Notes under the pieces: model-generated
Told to the model about the DNA's origin: nothing
What the model saw: only the letters and a program-made list of their open reading frames with translations
Database searches by the model: none
From: Faecalibacterium sp. UBA7177
GTDB lineage: Bacteria; Bacillota; Clostridia; Oscillospirales; Ruminococcaceae
Reading direction: 5' to 3'
NCBI GenBank assembly: GCA_002491225.1
Contig: DKVN01000077.1
Location: forward strand, 1-17,369
Length of the DNA stretch: 17,369 bases
In this document: piece by piece, positions 1 through 6,929 of the stretch
How positions within the stretch are numbered: position 1 is the stretch's first letter
Layout: every line of letters starts with the position of its first letter
Made by a program: the position numbers and the translations under genes

Positions 1-1
1 G

Positions 2-772
2 GCCGGGCAGCTGCGGGTGAACAATGTGCTGCGGATGAACGACTCGGCCGAGATGCGCCATTTTATGACCCGGCTTTGCACCGCCGTGACCCGGCAGCTG
101 ACCCGGGAGGGCCTTGTCCGCCAGGCAAGCGAGGCGCAGGCGCTGTTTGAGGCGGAGGTGCGCAGGGAGTTTTCCGCCTTTGCGGCCTGCTTCTCGTTCC
201 AGCGGGACGACGCCGCCCAGTGGGAGCGGTACGCCGACCAGGGGCGCGGGGTCTGCATCGCCTTCCGGCGGGAGCATCTTGCCAAAATCGCGCAGGGGCC
301 GCTCTCGCTGCAGCGCGTTTTTTACCAAAACGACATGGCGGGCCACCCGATGGTGGGGGTGTTCTGCCGCCTGGCCGAGGCCGGGGTGCCGCTGACCAAT
401 GAATCCCCCGCGGTGCGGCAGGCCCTGAACGACGCCTGGGCCTGCTCGGTCGCCTTCAAGCATCCCTCCTTCGCCTCAGAGGATGAGATGCGGCTGGTGG
501 TCTCCCCCTTCGGCAAGGGCCAGCTGGACATCCAGCCCTGTTACCACGTCTCGCGGGAGCGGATCAAAAAGTACTACCCGCTCGACCTCGCCGCCCTCTG
601 CGCCGGGGCGGGCGTCGGCCTCGAGGAGCTGGTCGCCGAAATTCTCATCGGCCCGGAGTCGCCGCAGTCCCGGGTGATCCTCGAGGACTACCTGCGGGAC
701 AGCGGCCTGCCCCGGCTCGCCGGGCAGGTCTCCCTTTCGGACTGCCCCCTGCGCACTTTACCACGCGGGTGA
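2..772 (+). CDS. DUF2971 family protein (5' end outside window)
   Basis: The protein shows the DUF2971 signature: a FSFQRDDAAQWERYADQGRG-type block followed by VCIAF (about residues 59-83 counted from the GTG at 17), a later acidic E-x-E-M-R-L-V block near residue 157, and an ILIGPES segment near the C terminus. The family is of unknown biochemical role and is often scattered in accessory or defence-like regions. The GTG at 17 is probably not the true start. The frame is open to the left edge, and the residues just before and after it (GQLRVNNVLRMNDSAEM) match the interior family motif of the 'lwls...lNDp.E' kind. So roughly 20-30 N-terminal residues are missing. It converges on tdk and shares a terminator with it. 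Family call fairly firm; function unknown. Confidence 0.8.
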   Translation, partial: AGQLRVNNVLRMNDSAEMRHFMTRLCTAVTRQLTREGLVRQASEAQALFEAEVRREFSAFAACFSFQRDDAAQWERYADQGRGVCIAFRREHLAKIAQGPLSLQRVFYQNDMAGHPMVGVFCRLAEAGVPLTNESPAVRQALNDAWACSVAFKHPSFASEDEMRLVVSPFGKGQLDIQPCYHVSRERIKKYYPLDLAALCAGAGVGLEELVAEILIGPESPQSRVILEDYLRDSGLPRLAGQVSLSDCPLRTLPRG

Positions 773-822
773 GGGACCCCGCGGGTGAGGGCCGTGCGCA
801 GGCATTGTGCGATAAGACAGAC

Positions 823-875
823 AAAAAAGAACCACCGCGGGCCGTCATCGCCGGGCGATCCGCGGTGGCTTTTTC
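823..875. terminator. Bidirectional intrinsic terminator between DUF2971 gene and tdk
   Basis: Perfect 9-bp arms, CCACCGCGG at 832-840 and CCGCGGTGG at 860-868, enclose a smaller perfect stem (ATCGCC 847-852 with GGCGAT 854-859). An A-rich run lies on the left (823-831) and a T run follows on the right (870-874), so the structure ends in a U tract on either strand. It lies between two convergent genes, as expected for a two-way terminator. Confidence 0.85.
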
Positions 876-952
876 GTTTCCTGCCTCTTCCCCCCGCCGC
901 TCCGCTGGCGCGGGCTTTTGCCCCGGGCGGGTGTTCCGGCGCGGCGGCCCCA

Positions 953-1579
953 TCAGCCCCGGGGCGCCGGGCGGCCGATGCGGGCGTAGAACTTTTCCCG
1001 CTCGGCAAAATAGCACTGGGGGCAGAGGCTCTGGTACTCGACATCGTTCTCCTGGTCGATCGCCACCTGATCCCCCTCGAACACGAACTGCCCGCCCACC
1101 TTGCGGGCGTTGCAGATGGCCTTGCGCCCACAGGTGCAGATGGTCTTCATCTCCTCGATGGCGTGGGCCAGCTCGAGCAGCCGGGTCGAGCCGGGAAAGC
1201 CCTTAAGCGAAAAATCGGTGCGCAGCCCGTAGCAGATCACCGGAATGTTCAGCTCCACCGTGATCCGAAAGAGCTGCTCGGCCTGCGCCGGGGTGAAGAA
1301 CTGGCTCTCGTCCGACAAAACGCAGGCGGGGGCCGAGGCCGGATCCTCCTCCACCCGCCGGCGCACGATCTCAAGCACGTCCATCTCGGGAGTGATGAGC
1401 AGGTCCACCGGCCGGGAAACCCCCAGCCGCGAGATCAGCCTGGCCCCGGCCTTGGTGTCGATGCTGGGCTTGAGCAGCAGCACCTGCATGCCCCGCTCCT
1501 CGTAGTTGTGCGCCACCTGCATCAGGGCGGTGCTTTTGCCACTGTTCATCGCGCCGTAGCGGTAATAGAGCTTTGCCAT
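953..1579 (-). CDS. tdk: Thymidine kinase (type II)
   Basis: This enzyme phosphorylates thymidine to dTMP with ATP in the cytoplasmic pyrimidine salvage pathway. The 208-residue length fits the bacterial type II family. Visible features: Walker A GAMNSGKST at residues 9-17, the SDESQF segment with the probable catalytic base E91, and zinc-binding cysteine pairs at 148/150 (ICTCG) and 186/189 (CPQC). The ATG at 1579 is preceded by a GGGGAGG-like ribosome binding site. The gene lies 40 bp downstream of rex on the same strand with no terminator between, so the two are probably cotranscribed and tdk may respond indirectly to redox state through Rex autoregulation. The terminator at 832-868 closes the unit. 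All key residues are present. Confidence 0.97.
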   Translation of the reverse strand: MAKLYYRYGAMNSGKSTALMQVAHNYEERGMQVLLLKPSIDTKAGARLISRLGVSRPVDLLITPEMDVLEIVRRRVEEDPASAPACVLSDESQFFTPAQAEQLFRITVELNIPVICYGLRTDFSLKGFPGSTRLLELAHAIEEMKTICTCGRKAICNARKVGGQFVFEGDQVAIDQENDVEYQSLCPQCYFAEREKFYARIGRPAPRG

Positions 1580-1619
1580 CTTTCTGCCTCCCCTTTTGTC
1601 TGGCGGCCTTTGGGCCGGC

Positions 1620-2267
1620 TCACTCGTTGCGCAGCCGGTAGCCCAGGCTCATCAGGCTGTCGCCCAGATGCACGTTTTCCACCGTGATCTGCGGGTAGGG
1701 CACCGAGAGGTCGTAATGGCTGAAGTTCCACACCCCGCGGATGCCCAGCGCCACCAGCCGGGAGGCCACCTCGCGGGCGCTCTCCCGCGGCACGCAGAGC
1801 ACCGCCATCACCGGCTTGTGCTCCTGGCAGAAGGCCTCGAGGTCCCGGATGTGCCGCACCGTGACCCCGCTGAGCTGCCTCCCCACCTCCTCGTCCTTGA
1901 CATCGAAGGCCCCCACCAGCCGGTAGCCGTTGACATCCCGCACCAGAAAACTGGACACGGCGGTGCCCAGCCGCCCGGTGCCGATCAGGATGGTGGGCAG
2001 CTTTTCGCCGTCGCCAAACAGCAGCGCGCTGATCTCGTGCAGCAGCACCTCGACATTATAGCCGATGCCCTGCTGGCCAAAGCCGCCAAAGCAGTTGAAA
2101 TCCTGCCGCACCTGGGACGCGGTGGTGCCCATCATCCGGGCCAGCTCGCTGGAGGACACCTTGCTCGCCCCGCTGTGCTGCAGCGCGGTGAGATAGCGAT
2201 AATATTTGGGCAGCCGCTTGATGACCGGAAGCGAGGCCTTGCCGTGCTGCGGTTTTGTTAGCTGCAT
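1620..2267 (-). CDS. rex: Redox-sensing transcriptional repressor Rex
   Basis: Rex binds TTGTTAA-type operators when NAD+ is high and releases them when NADH rises, controlling fermentation and reductant-disposal genes. The 215-residue protein has an N-terminal winged helix (residues about 20-70, with SSSELARMMGTTASQVRQDF as the helix-turn-helix and a GGFGQQGIGY wing) and a C-terminal Rossmann fold with GTGRLG at 96-101 and an acidic strand-end in VGAFDV. The C-terminal domain-swap helix region (HLGDSLMSLGYRLRNE) is present. The ATG at 2267 has an AGAGGGG ribosome binding site about nine bases upstream. It is the first gene of a likely rex-tdk operon. Its leader is long and structured, with a partial Rex box next to the promoter, so autoregulation is plausible. 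Confidence 0.96.
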   Translation of the reverse strand: MQLTKPQHGKASLPVIKRLPKYYRYLTALQHSGASKVSSSELARMMGTTASQVRQDFNCFGGFGQQGIGYNVEVLLHEISALLFGDGEKLPTILIGTGRLGTAVSSFLVRDVNGYRLVGAFDVKDEEVGRQLSGVTVRHIRDLEAFCQEHKPVMAVLCVPRESAREVASRLVALGIRGVWNFSHYDLSVPYPQITVENVHLGDSLMSLGYRLRNE

Positions 2268-2323
2268 GATCGGATCCCCTCTTAATGCCGTTTGCGCCGC
2301 GAGACGGCAGGGCGCAAAAGAAA

Positions 2324-2350
2324 AGCCCGCAGGTTTTTTTGCCTGCGGCT
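2324..2350 (-). terminator. Terminator-like hairpin in the rex leader
   Basis: AGCCCGCAGG (2324-2333) pairs with CCTGCGGCT (2342-2350) with one bulged C. Read on the minus strand, the loop is A-rich and the stem is followed by TTTTCTTTTG, a U-rich tail. On the plus strand it is followed by CTCTTTTTT. It sits between the rex promoter and the rex start, so on the minus strand it would act as an attenuator. On the plus strand no gene upstream needs it. A second perfect 8-bp stem (2291-2298 with 2311-2318) follows in the leader. Confidence 0.6.
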
Positions 2351-2387
2351 CTCTTTTTTGCCTTTGGATGCCACCGGGCGCTACAGG

Positions 2388-2437
2388 TTGTTAAAAATAT
2401 ACTGATATAAGTATACCCATTTTGCGCAATTTGTCAA
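2388..2437 (-). promoter_or_regulatory. Putative rex promoter with overlapping palindrome and Rex half-site
   Basis: On the minus strand, TTGACA (plus 2432-2437) and TATACT (plus 2410-2415) are separated by 16 bp, a good sigma-A promoter. The -10 lies in a near-perfect palindrome, TATACT-6-AGTATA (2398-2415). Just downstream is TTAACAA (plus 2388-2394 reads TTGTTAA), a perfect Rex half-site; its partner half at the canonical spacing matches only about 3 of 7 positions. The promoter is seen directly. The Rex operator is a weak inference. Confidence 0.6.
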
Positions 2438-2536
2438 TCGTTTCACAGCTGCATTGCGCCCGCATATCCCGGCGGGCGGCGGGCAGACTAAGCCGCAGAA
2501 CCATTTTCAGAACGCAAACTATGCAAGGAGGCCCCC

Positions 2537-3238
2537 ATGAACAACTGGAAGGACGACCGCCCCACCGATGCCGAGGTGGAGCAGGAAAAGCTGGAAAAAG
2601 AATACCTGATGGACACCGGCACGGTGCAGCGCACCAAGGGGCGGCACGGCATCCACTGCCTGACCGTGGTGGGCCAGATCGAGGGGCATGTGGCCGCGCC
2701 GCAGGGGCAAAAAACCACCAAGTACGAGCATGTGATCCCCCAGCTGGTGGACATCGAGGAGGATCCCGAGATCGAGGGGCTGCTGGTGATCCTGAACACG
2801 GTGGGGGGCGACGTGGAGGCAGGCCTCGCGCTGGCCGAGCTGATCAGCGGCCTGACCAAGCCCAGCGCCACCCTGGTGCTCGGGGGCGGCCACTCGATCG
2901 GTATCCCGCTGGCGGTGAGCGCCCGGCGCAGCTTTATCGTGCCCACCGCCACCATGACCCTACACCCGGTGCGGCACTCGGGGCTGGTGCTGGGGGTGCC
3001 CCAGACCATGCGCTACTTTGAGCAGATGCAGGAGCGGATCACCAGCTTTGTCTGCGGGCACTCGAAGATGGAGCCGGAGCGGTTCACCACCCTGATGATG
3101 CACACCGGCGAGCTGGTGATGGACGTGGGCACCGTGTTGGACGGCGAGCGCGCGGTGCAGGAGGGCCTGATTGACGAGCTGGGCAGCCTCGGGGACGCGC
3201 TGCGGTACCTCTACCGCGAGATCGAGCAGGGGGCCTGA
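2537..3238 (+). CDS. tepA: TepA-type ClpP-family serine protease
   Basis: A 233-residue ClpP/crotonase-fold protease of the kind named translocation-enhancing protein TepA or YmfB. It probably acts on cytoplasmic or membrane-associated peptides without a dedicated Clp ATPase. The nucleophile is likely S120 in GGGHSIGIPLA, the histidine H143 in TLHPVR, and the acid probably D196 in the GELVMDVG block, followed by the usual AVQEGLID ending. NTVGGDVEAG around residues 87-96 matches the oxyanion/handle region. The N terminus is charged and has no signal peptide. The ATG at 2537 follows a strong AAGGAGG site. It is divergent from rex across about 270 bp and ends in its own terminator, so it is probably monocistronic. 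Family assignment is firm; the tepA symbol is by similarity. Confidence 0.85.
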   Translation: MNNWKDDRPTDAEVEQEKLEKEYLMDTGTVQRTKGRHGIHCLTVVGQIEGHVAAPQGQKTTKYEHVIPQLVDIEEDPEIEGLLVILNTVGGDVEAGLALAELISGLTKPSATLVLGGGHSIGIPLAVSARRSFIVPTATMTLHPVRHSGLVLGVPQTMRYFEQMQERITSFVCGHSKMEPERFTTLMMHTGELVMDVGTVLDGERAVQEGLIDELGSLGDALRYLYREIEQGA

Positions 3239-3312
3239 GCGGCCCGGCGGCATCAAAAGCGATGCCGCAAAAAAGCAGCGCCGCAAGCTTTTATGCAAAC
3301 TTCTTATGTTGC

Positions 3313-3348
3313 GCGGGCGGGCCTTCGCAAGGCTCCGCCCGCTTTTTT
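3313..3348 (+). terminator. Intrinsic terminator of the tepA-like gene
   Basis: An 8-bp GC stem (GCGGGCGG 3313-3320 with CCGCCCGC 3335-3342) is extended by an inner stem (GCCTT 3321-3325 with AAGGC 3329-3333) and followed by six T residues at 3343-3348. This is a canonical plus-strand terminator, lying 75 bases after the stop codon. Confidence 0.9.
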
Positions 3349-3353
3349 GCGTC

Positions 3354-3959
3354 TCACGGCCCCTGCCGCCCCTGCGCGGCCCACCGCCCGGTCCAGGCAA
3401 GGACCGCCTCGCCCAACTCGTCCGGGCCAAGGCCATCCACCCGCAGCGAATCGACATCCGCCCGGCCCAAAAACCACCGGCGCTTGAGCGGCAACAGATG
3501 GGTGAGCGAATGCTCAAAAAAGCCCCGCGCGCGGGCGGTGTCGGCGGCCTTGTGCCGCCGCAGGGTCTCCTCGGCAGCATCCAAAAAGAGGATGCGCCGG
3601 GGCATGCAGGCCCGCAGGGCCGTTAGCTCGGGCCGCAGGGTTTCGGCCACCGGCCAGTCCTGCCCGATCGAGAGGGGGTAGTGGAGGGTGTAAAATTCGA
3701 TCTCCTCCGCACCGAGATCCATCAGGGCGCAGGGGGCCGCCTGCACCCGCCGGTACCGCTCGATCTCGGCGGCGATCCAGATCCGCTGGATCGCGAGATA
3801 GTCCTCATACCGGGTCTTGTCCAGCCCCCGGCGGTGCACCTCGGCGAGGGGCGCCGCGCTGTCCTCCAGGCAGACGGTCAGCCAGGGCGCGTGCGCCTGC
3901 ACATAGCGGGCCGCGGTGGTCTTGCCCGCCGCCATACAGCCCTGCAGCGAAAGGGTCAC
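3354..3959 (-). CDS. P-loop NTPase, small-molecule or nucleoside kinase-like
   Basis: A 201-residue protein beginning directly with a strand and Walker A motif (GCMAAGKTT, residues 7-15). This fits a single-domain kinase of the AAA_33, deoxynucleoside-kinase or adenylate-kinase-like fold. A hydrophobic strand ending in an acidic residue (ALMDLG) could be the Walker B/substrate strand, and the Arg/Lys-rich stretch RRHKAADTARARGFFEH resembles a lid. The substrate cannot be read from the sequence. The GTG at 3959 is chosen because an AAGGAGG site lies about eight bases before it. It converges on tepA and diverges from the membrane-protein gene at 4100. Being a kinase near tdk is suggestive of nucleotide salvage, but the two are not in one operon. 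Confidence 0.65.
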   Translation of the reverse strand: MTLSLQGCMAAGKTTAARYVQAHAPWLTVCLEDSAAPLAEVHRRGLDKTRYEDYLAIQRIWIAAEIERYRRVQAAPCALMDLGAEEIEFYTLHYPLSIGQDWPVAETLRPELTALRACMPRRILFLDAAEETLRRHKAADTARARGFFEHSLTHLLPLKRRWFLGRADVDSLRVDGLGPDELGEAVLAWTGRWAAQGRQGP

Positions 3960-3997
3960 GAGATCTCCCTCCTTGTCCTGATTTTGTCATTGGCGGA

Positions 3998-4026
3998 TTG
4001 TAATTTGCGCGAAAATGCTCTATTAT
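3998..4026 (+). promoter_or_regulatory. Putative promoter for the 4100 operon
   Basis: TTGTAA (3998-4003) and TATTAT (4021-4026) are separated by 17 bp in a locally AT-rich patch of an otherwise GC-rich window, about 75 bases before the ATG at 4100. The same A/T patch read on the minus strand contains TATAAT (4022-4027), so it might also serve the divergent kinase gene, but I see no -35 for that. Confidence 0.5.
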
Positions 4027-4099
4027 AAAAGCACACGGCATCCTGCTGCCGCACGGGCGGCCAGGCGATGCCCAACTCTTCAAAAGGGGTGTTTGATCC

Positions 4100-4969
4100 A
4101 TGGAGCAAAAAGGCCCAAACAAGCCGCTCCCGCTGTTGCTGCAATGGCCCTGGGTGGTGGCGGTCTACCTGCTGCTGGCGGTGCTGCTGCGGCTCTGGTC
4201 GATCCCGTTTATCCTGGCGGTGGCGGCGCTGCGCCGAAAATACAGCCCCCACGGCGCGGCCGAGGGCTACTGCCTCAGCCGCACCCGCAAGCAGCTGCGG
4301 CAGCTGCCGCTGGGGGCGCTGCTGGTGTTTTTGGCCGTCTGCGTGGGGGTATACGGCCTTTATGGCGATGAAGAGCGGCGCTACATGCAGCTGCTCATCG
4401 CCCTGATGGCGGTGGGGCTGCTTGCGGTAGGGGTATATGTCTGCTTTGCCGCACTGCGGGACAGCCTTTTCCCCGAAAAAAGCAGCCTCGCAGCCTCGAT
4501 CCGCAGCCAGCTGCCCTACCCGGACGAAGCGCCAGCGGTGGGCGAATTGTTCGCCATGGTGGATGACGACCTTGCGGGCGACGCGCTCTGGGTGGGCAGC
4601 GTCGGCATCGGCAAGGAATGGGTGCTGGGGGACGCGGCCAGCCGGATCGACCGCATCCGCGGCATCTTCACCATCGACCGCATCGAGCACCACCACCGCG
4701 CAAACGGCGGCAGCACCAGCACCCGCATCCTGCAGCTGGCCCTGGTGGACGACCGCTGGAACCCCGCCGTCACCGACTTTAAGAGCCCCAAGGACCTGCA
4801 AAACGCCGCCGATTGCCTTGCCGGCCGCCTGCCCGAGGCGCGGCAGGGCGGCGAGGGGGCGTATCACGATTTCCTCGCCCTGAGCGAGGAGCAGCGGGAG
4901 GAATTTTTGCGCGAGTTCGATGCCCGGCAGAGCGCCCGGCTGGCAAACGCCGGGCCGCAGCTTGGCTGA
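4100..4969 (+). CDS. Three-helix membrane protein of unknown function
   Basis: I do not recognise this 289-residue protein with certainty; it resembles the uncharacterised Firmicutes membrane proteins grouped as DUF6709, but that is from memory only. Three hydrophobic segments are visible, near residues 11-36 (LLLQWPWVVAVYLLLAVLLR region), 72-90 and 96-118. A soluble C-terminal half of about 160 residues follows, with IDRIRGIFTIDRIEHHH and RILQLALVDDRWNPAVTDF strands, perhaps a small beta domain. The C-terminal 35 residues are charged and helical. An AAAAGGGG ribosome binding site sits ten bases before the ATG. The next gene starts 36 bases downstream on the same strand with no terminator, so they form a likely two-gene operon driven from about 4020. 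Confidence 0.75.
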   Translation: MEQKGPNKPLPLLLQWPWVVAVYLLLAVLLRLWSIPFILAVAALRRKYSPHGAAEGYCLSRTRKQLRQLPLGALLVFLAVCVGVYGLYGDEERRYMQLLIALMAVGLLAVGVYVCFAALRDSLFPEKSSLAASIRSQLPYPDEAPAVGELFAMVDDDLAGDALWVGSVGIGKEWVLGDAASRIDRIRGIFTIDRIEHHHRANGGSTSTRILQLALVDDRWNPAVTDFKSPKDLQNAADCLAGRLPEARQGGEGAYHDFLALSEEQREEFLREFDARQSARLANAGPQLG

Positions 4970-5005
4970 TGGTTTTGGCAGCACCGAGAGGAGGAATGTA
5001 CACCC

Positions 5006-6244
5006 ATGGGACGATTTTTCAGCGATGAGGTAGAAAAGGCGCTCAAGTACATCTATTATGACATGCGCTCCGGCAGGGGGGCCGAGGGCATGAAGCTGCT
5101 CGAGGCGGCCTCGAGCGCCGGGGACGGCGATGCCAGCTGCCTTTTGGGGCGCTGTTTGTGCGGGCCGCAGTATGTCTGGAGCGGGCACCATTTTCCGGAG
5201 GACAGCCGCCGGGCCAGCAAGCTGCTGCACCAGGCGGTGCAGCAGGGCAGCGCGCTGGGAGTGCTGGTGGCCAAGCGCAGCGGCGAGCTGCCGGACTGGC
5301 TGATCCGCAAGATGCCCTTTACGAGCCTCAAGGAGGCTTTCGAGATCGTGCTGCAAAAGGCAAAGGAGGGCGAGCCCTTTTGCCAGTACATGATCGGCAA
5401 CGCCTACTTCTGGTGGGATTTTTTGAGCATCGAGGGGGTCTCGCGCGCCTCCTTTGCCAGTGACGCCGAGTTCAACGCCTATATGGGCGAAAACATCCGC
5501 CAATGTGAGGACTGGTTCTGGAAGGCGCTGCGCGGCGGGGTGTTCTTCGCGGCCAACAACCTCAACCGCTTTTACCTCGAGGGCGACCCTCCCTATGTAC
5601 TGCCCGACCCGGACAAGGCCAAAGACCTGTGGAAGACCGGGGCCGAGCTGGGCCAGCCGATCCACCAGTACAACTACGCCGACCAGCTGAGCAAGGCGGG
5701 CCAGCAGGCCGAGGCGCTGCGCTGGTACAAGGCGGCGGCCGAGGGCGGCCAGCCGGGCTGCTGGTACTATGTGGGCCGATGCTACGAGACCGGCGAGGGC
5801 ACGGCCAAGGACCTTGGCTATGCCGTGAGCTGCTATGAGGCCGGCATCAAGGAGGGCGAGGTCGGCTGCTGCAACCGGCTGGGGGCGCTGCTCTACAAGG
5901 GCCAGGGGGTCCGGCAGGACTATGCCCGCGCGGTGGAGCTGTTGACGGTGGGCTACCAGCACGACACCACTTGGCCGCTGCCCTACCTGGGCAAGTGCTA
6001 TTATCAGGGCTGGGGCGTGCCGAAGGATGTGGCCAAAGCCCGCGAATTTCTGGAAAAGGTGACCTGGGACGACCCCGAGGTCTACTACCTGCTGGGCCGC
6101 ATCTACGCCCGCGGCGAGGGGGTGCCCGAGGACATCGCCAGGGGGGTGGCCTATCTGCAAAAGGCCGGAAACTACCAGCTTGCCAAAGAGGAGCTGCTGC
6201 GGTATAAAAAGACCCTGTTCGGCGGCAGATGGGTGCGGCGGTAA
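5006..6244 (+). CDS. Sel1-repeat (TPR-like) protein
   Basis: The 412-residue protein is built of Sel1-like helix pairs. Clear units in the C-terminal half include WYYVGRCYETGEGTAKDLGY, NRLGALLYKGQGVRQDYARA, PYLGKCYYQGWGVPKDVAKA and YLLGRIYARGEGVPEDIARG. More degenerate units occur near residues 40-75 and 125-200. Such solenoids bind partner proteins; no catalytic domain and no signal peptide are visible, so it is probably a cytoplasmic scaffold. The ATG at 5006 follows a GAGAGGAGG site by 11 bases. It is the second gene of a likely operon with the membrane protein at 4100, suggesting the two act together, perhaps at the membrane face. The partner and process are unknown. Confidence 0.88.
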   Translation: MGRFFSDEVEKALKYIYYDMRSGRGAEGMKLLEAASSAGDGDASCLLGRCLCGPQYVWSGHHFPEDSRRASKLLHQAVQQGSALGVLVAKRSGELPDWLIRKMPFTSLKEAFEIVLQKAKEGEPFCQYMIGNAYFWWDFLSIEGVSRASFASDAEFNAYMGENIRQCEDWFWKALRGGVFFAANNLNRFYLEGDPPYVLPDPDKAKDLWKTGAELGQPIHQYNYADQLSKAGQQAEALRWYKAAAEGGQPGCWYYVGRCYETGEGTAKDLGYAVSCYEAGIKEGEVGCCNRLGALLYKGQGVRQDYARAVELLTVGYQHDTTWPLPYLGKCYYQGWGVPKDVAKAREFLEKVTWDDPEVYYLLGRIYARGEGVPEDIARGVAYLQKAGNYQLAKEELLRYKKTLFGGRWVRR

Positions 6245-6270
6245 CCACCAAAAGGGGCGCAAAACGGGAT

Positions 6271-6292
6271 AAAAACACGCCCATTCCGGGCG
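6271..6292 (-). terminator. Minus-strand terminator for the coiled-coil protein gene
   Basis: CGCCC (6278-6282) pairs with GGGCG (6288-6292) around a five-base loop. On the minus strand the stem is followed by TGTTTTTA (complement of 6271-6277). It lies about 255 bases after the stop of the 6546-6929 gene, beyond the large inverted-repeat element. Confidence 0.5.
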
Positions 6293-6464
6293 GTGAGACA
6301 AGAAAACAAAGCCGCAAATTCTACCTGTGCGGCCGCATCTGCTGCGTCATCAAATCTTGCATTCCACCAAGGAGTGCTGCGATTTTCTTCCTTGCAGCTG
6401 CGGCCGCACAGCGAATTTGCGGTGCTTCGCAGGCCCTTCGGGCCCTTTGTTTTCTCATCTCACC
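6292..6464. repeat. Large 173-nt inverted-repeat element (MITE-like or structured RNA)
   Basis: Nearly the whole segment folds on itself. Outer arms 6292-6311 and 6445-6464 match at 18 of 20 positions; both mismatches become G-U pairs in minus-strand RNA. Next, 6312-6321 pairs perfectly with 6413-6422 (10 bp), then 6325-6337 with 6399-6411 (13 bp, containing the palindrome TGCGGCCGCA), then GCTGC 6341-6345 with GCAGC 6394-6398. The apex has AAATC and GCATTCC pairing with GGAGTGC and GATTT. Two short hairpins with TTC loops (6423-6431, 6432-6444) are bulged from the right side. No coding potential is evident. It fills the gap between convergent genes. It may be a mobile miniature element, a structured RNA, or a two-way terminator. 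Confidence 0.8.
6432..6456 (+). terminator. Terminator-like hairpin inside the inverted-repeat element
   Basis: GGCCC (6432-6436) pairs with GGGCC (6440-6444) across a TTC loop and is followed by CTTTGTTTTCTC, a T-rich tail. Placed about 190 bases after the Sel1-repeat gene, it could end that operon. The opposite arm of the element gives an equivalent CTTTGTTTTCT tail on the minus strand, so the whole element may stop transcription from both sides. Confidence 0.45.
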
Positions 6465-6545
6465 ACCCTCTTGTGAGGTGTTCAAATTCACAAAGGGCGT
6501 GTTTTCAAGTACATACGTCTCTCAACGACACTTGAGCAAAAGCGC

Positions 6546-6929
6546 TTACTCCTCGATCTCGATGCCCAGCTTTTCGGCGATCTCCTCCAGCTTCATGCCG
6601 GACTTGCGGGCCTGCTTGACCATCTCCTGGATCTTCACGGTCTGGGTGCGGCGCTTTTTGGCGGGCTTGCGGCCCGGCTTTTTGGCCTTTTTCGCGGCGG
6701 GCTTTTTGGGCGCAAGCAGGGCCTCTTTCTGCTTTTGCACCTTTTCGATCTTTGCGTGGATCACCGCGATCTTCGCGTCAAACCCGGCGGCGGAGGCCTC
6801 TTTTTTCTCCTCCAGCTCCCGGATAGCGGTTTCAAACTGTTCGATCTTTTGGTTGAGCGCCGCTTCCTTTTCCGCGCGGGCGGCGGCCATCTCTTCCGGC
6901 GAACGGCGGGTGCGTTTTGTCTCGGCCAT
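6546..6929 (-). CDS. Small coiled-coil, lysine-rich putative DNA-binding protein
   Basis: I do not recognise a named family. The 127 residues fall into three parts. Residues 12-71 form a long charged helix of coiled-coil character. Residues 74-95 are a very basic linker rich in Lys, Pro and Ala, with KKPGRKPAKKRR resembling an AT-hook (core GRKP rather than GRP). Residues 98-127 are a short helical end, VKIQEMVKQARKSGMKLEEI then AEKLGI, that reads like a small helix-turn-helix. Overall the layout recalls nucleoid-associated proteins such as H-NS-like or histone-like factors, but without sequence identity to them that I can see. An AAGGAG site precedes the ATG. The upstream region is unusually AT-rich for this window. 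Confidence 0.7.
   Translation of the reverse strand: MAETKRTRRSPEEMAAARAEKEAALNQKIEQFETAIRELEEKKEASAAGFDAKIAVIHAKIEKVQKQKEALLAPKKPAAKKAKKPGRKPAKKRRTQTVKIQEMVKQARKSGMKLEEIAEKLGIEIEE

Noticed and set aside
785..1687. A 300-codon plus-strand open frame across tdk
   Set aside because: It crosses a strong terminator hairpin and is antisense to tdk, which has all its catalytic and zinc-binding residues.
3247..3268. Perfect 8-bp hairpin just after the tepA-like gene as a terminator
   Set aside because: It is followed by six A residues, not T, on the plus strand and has no T run after it on the minus strand. The real terminator is at 3313-3348.
3956..6301. A 781-codon open frame on the minus strand
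   Set aside because: It is antisense to the membrane-protein and Sel1-repeat genes, whose products show clear helices and repeats. Its own translation is low-complexity Ala/Leu/Gly/His/Gln with no family motif, the usual artefact of high-GC coding DNA.
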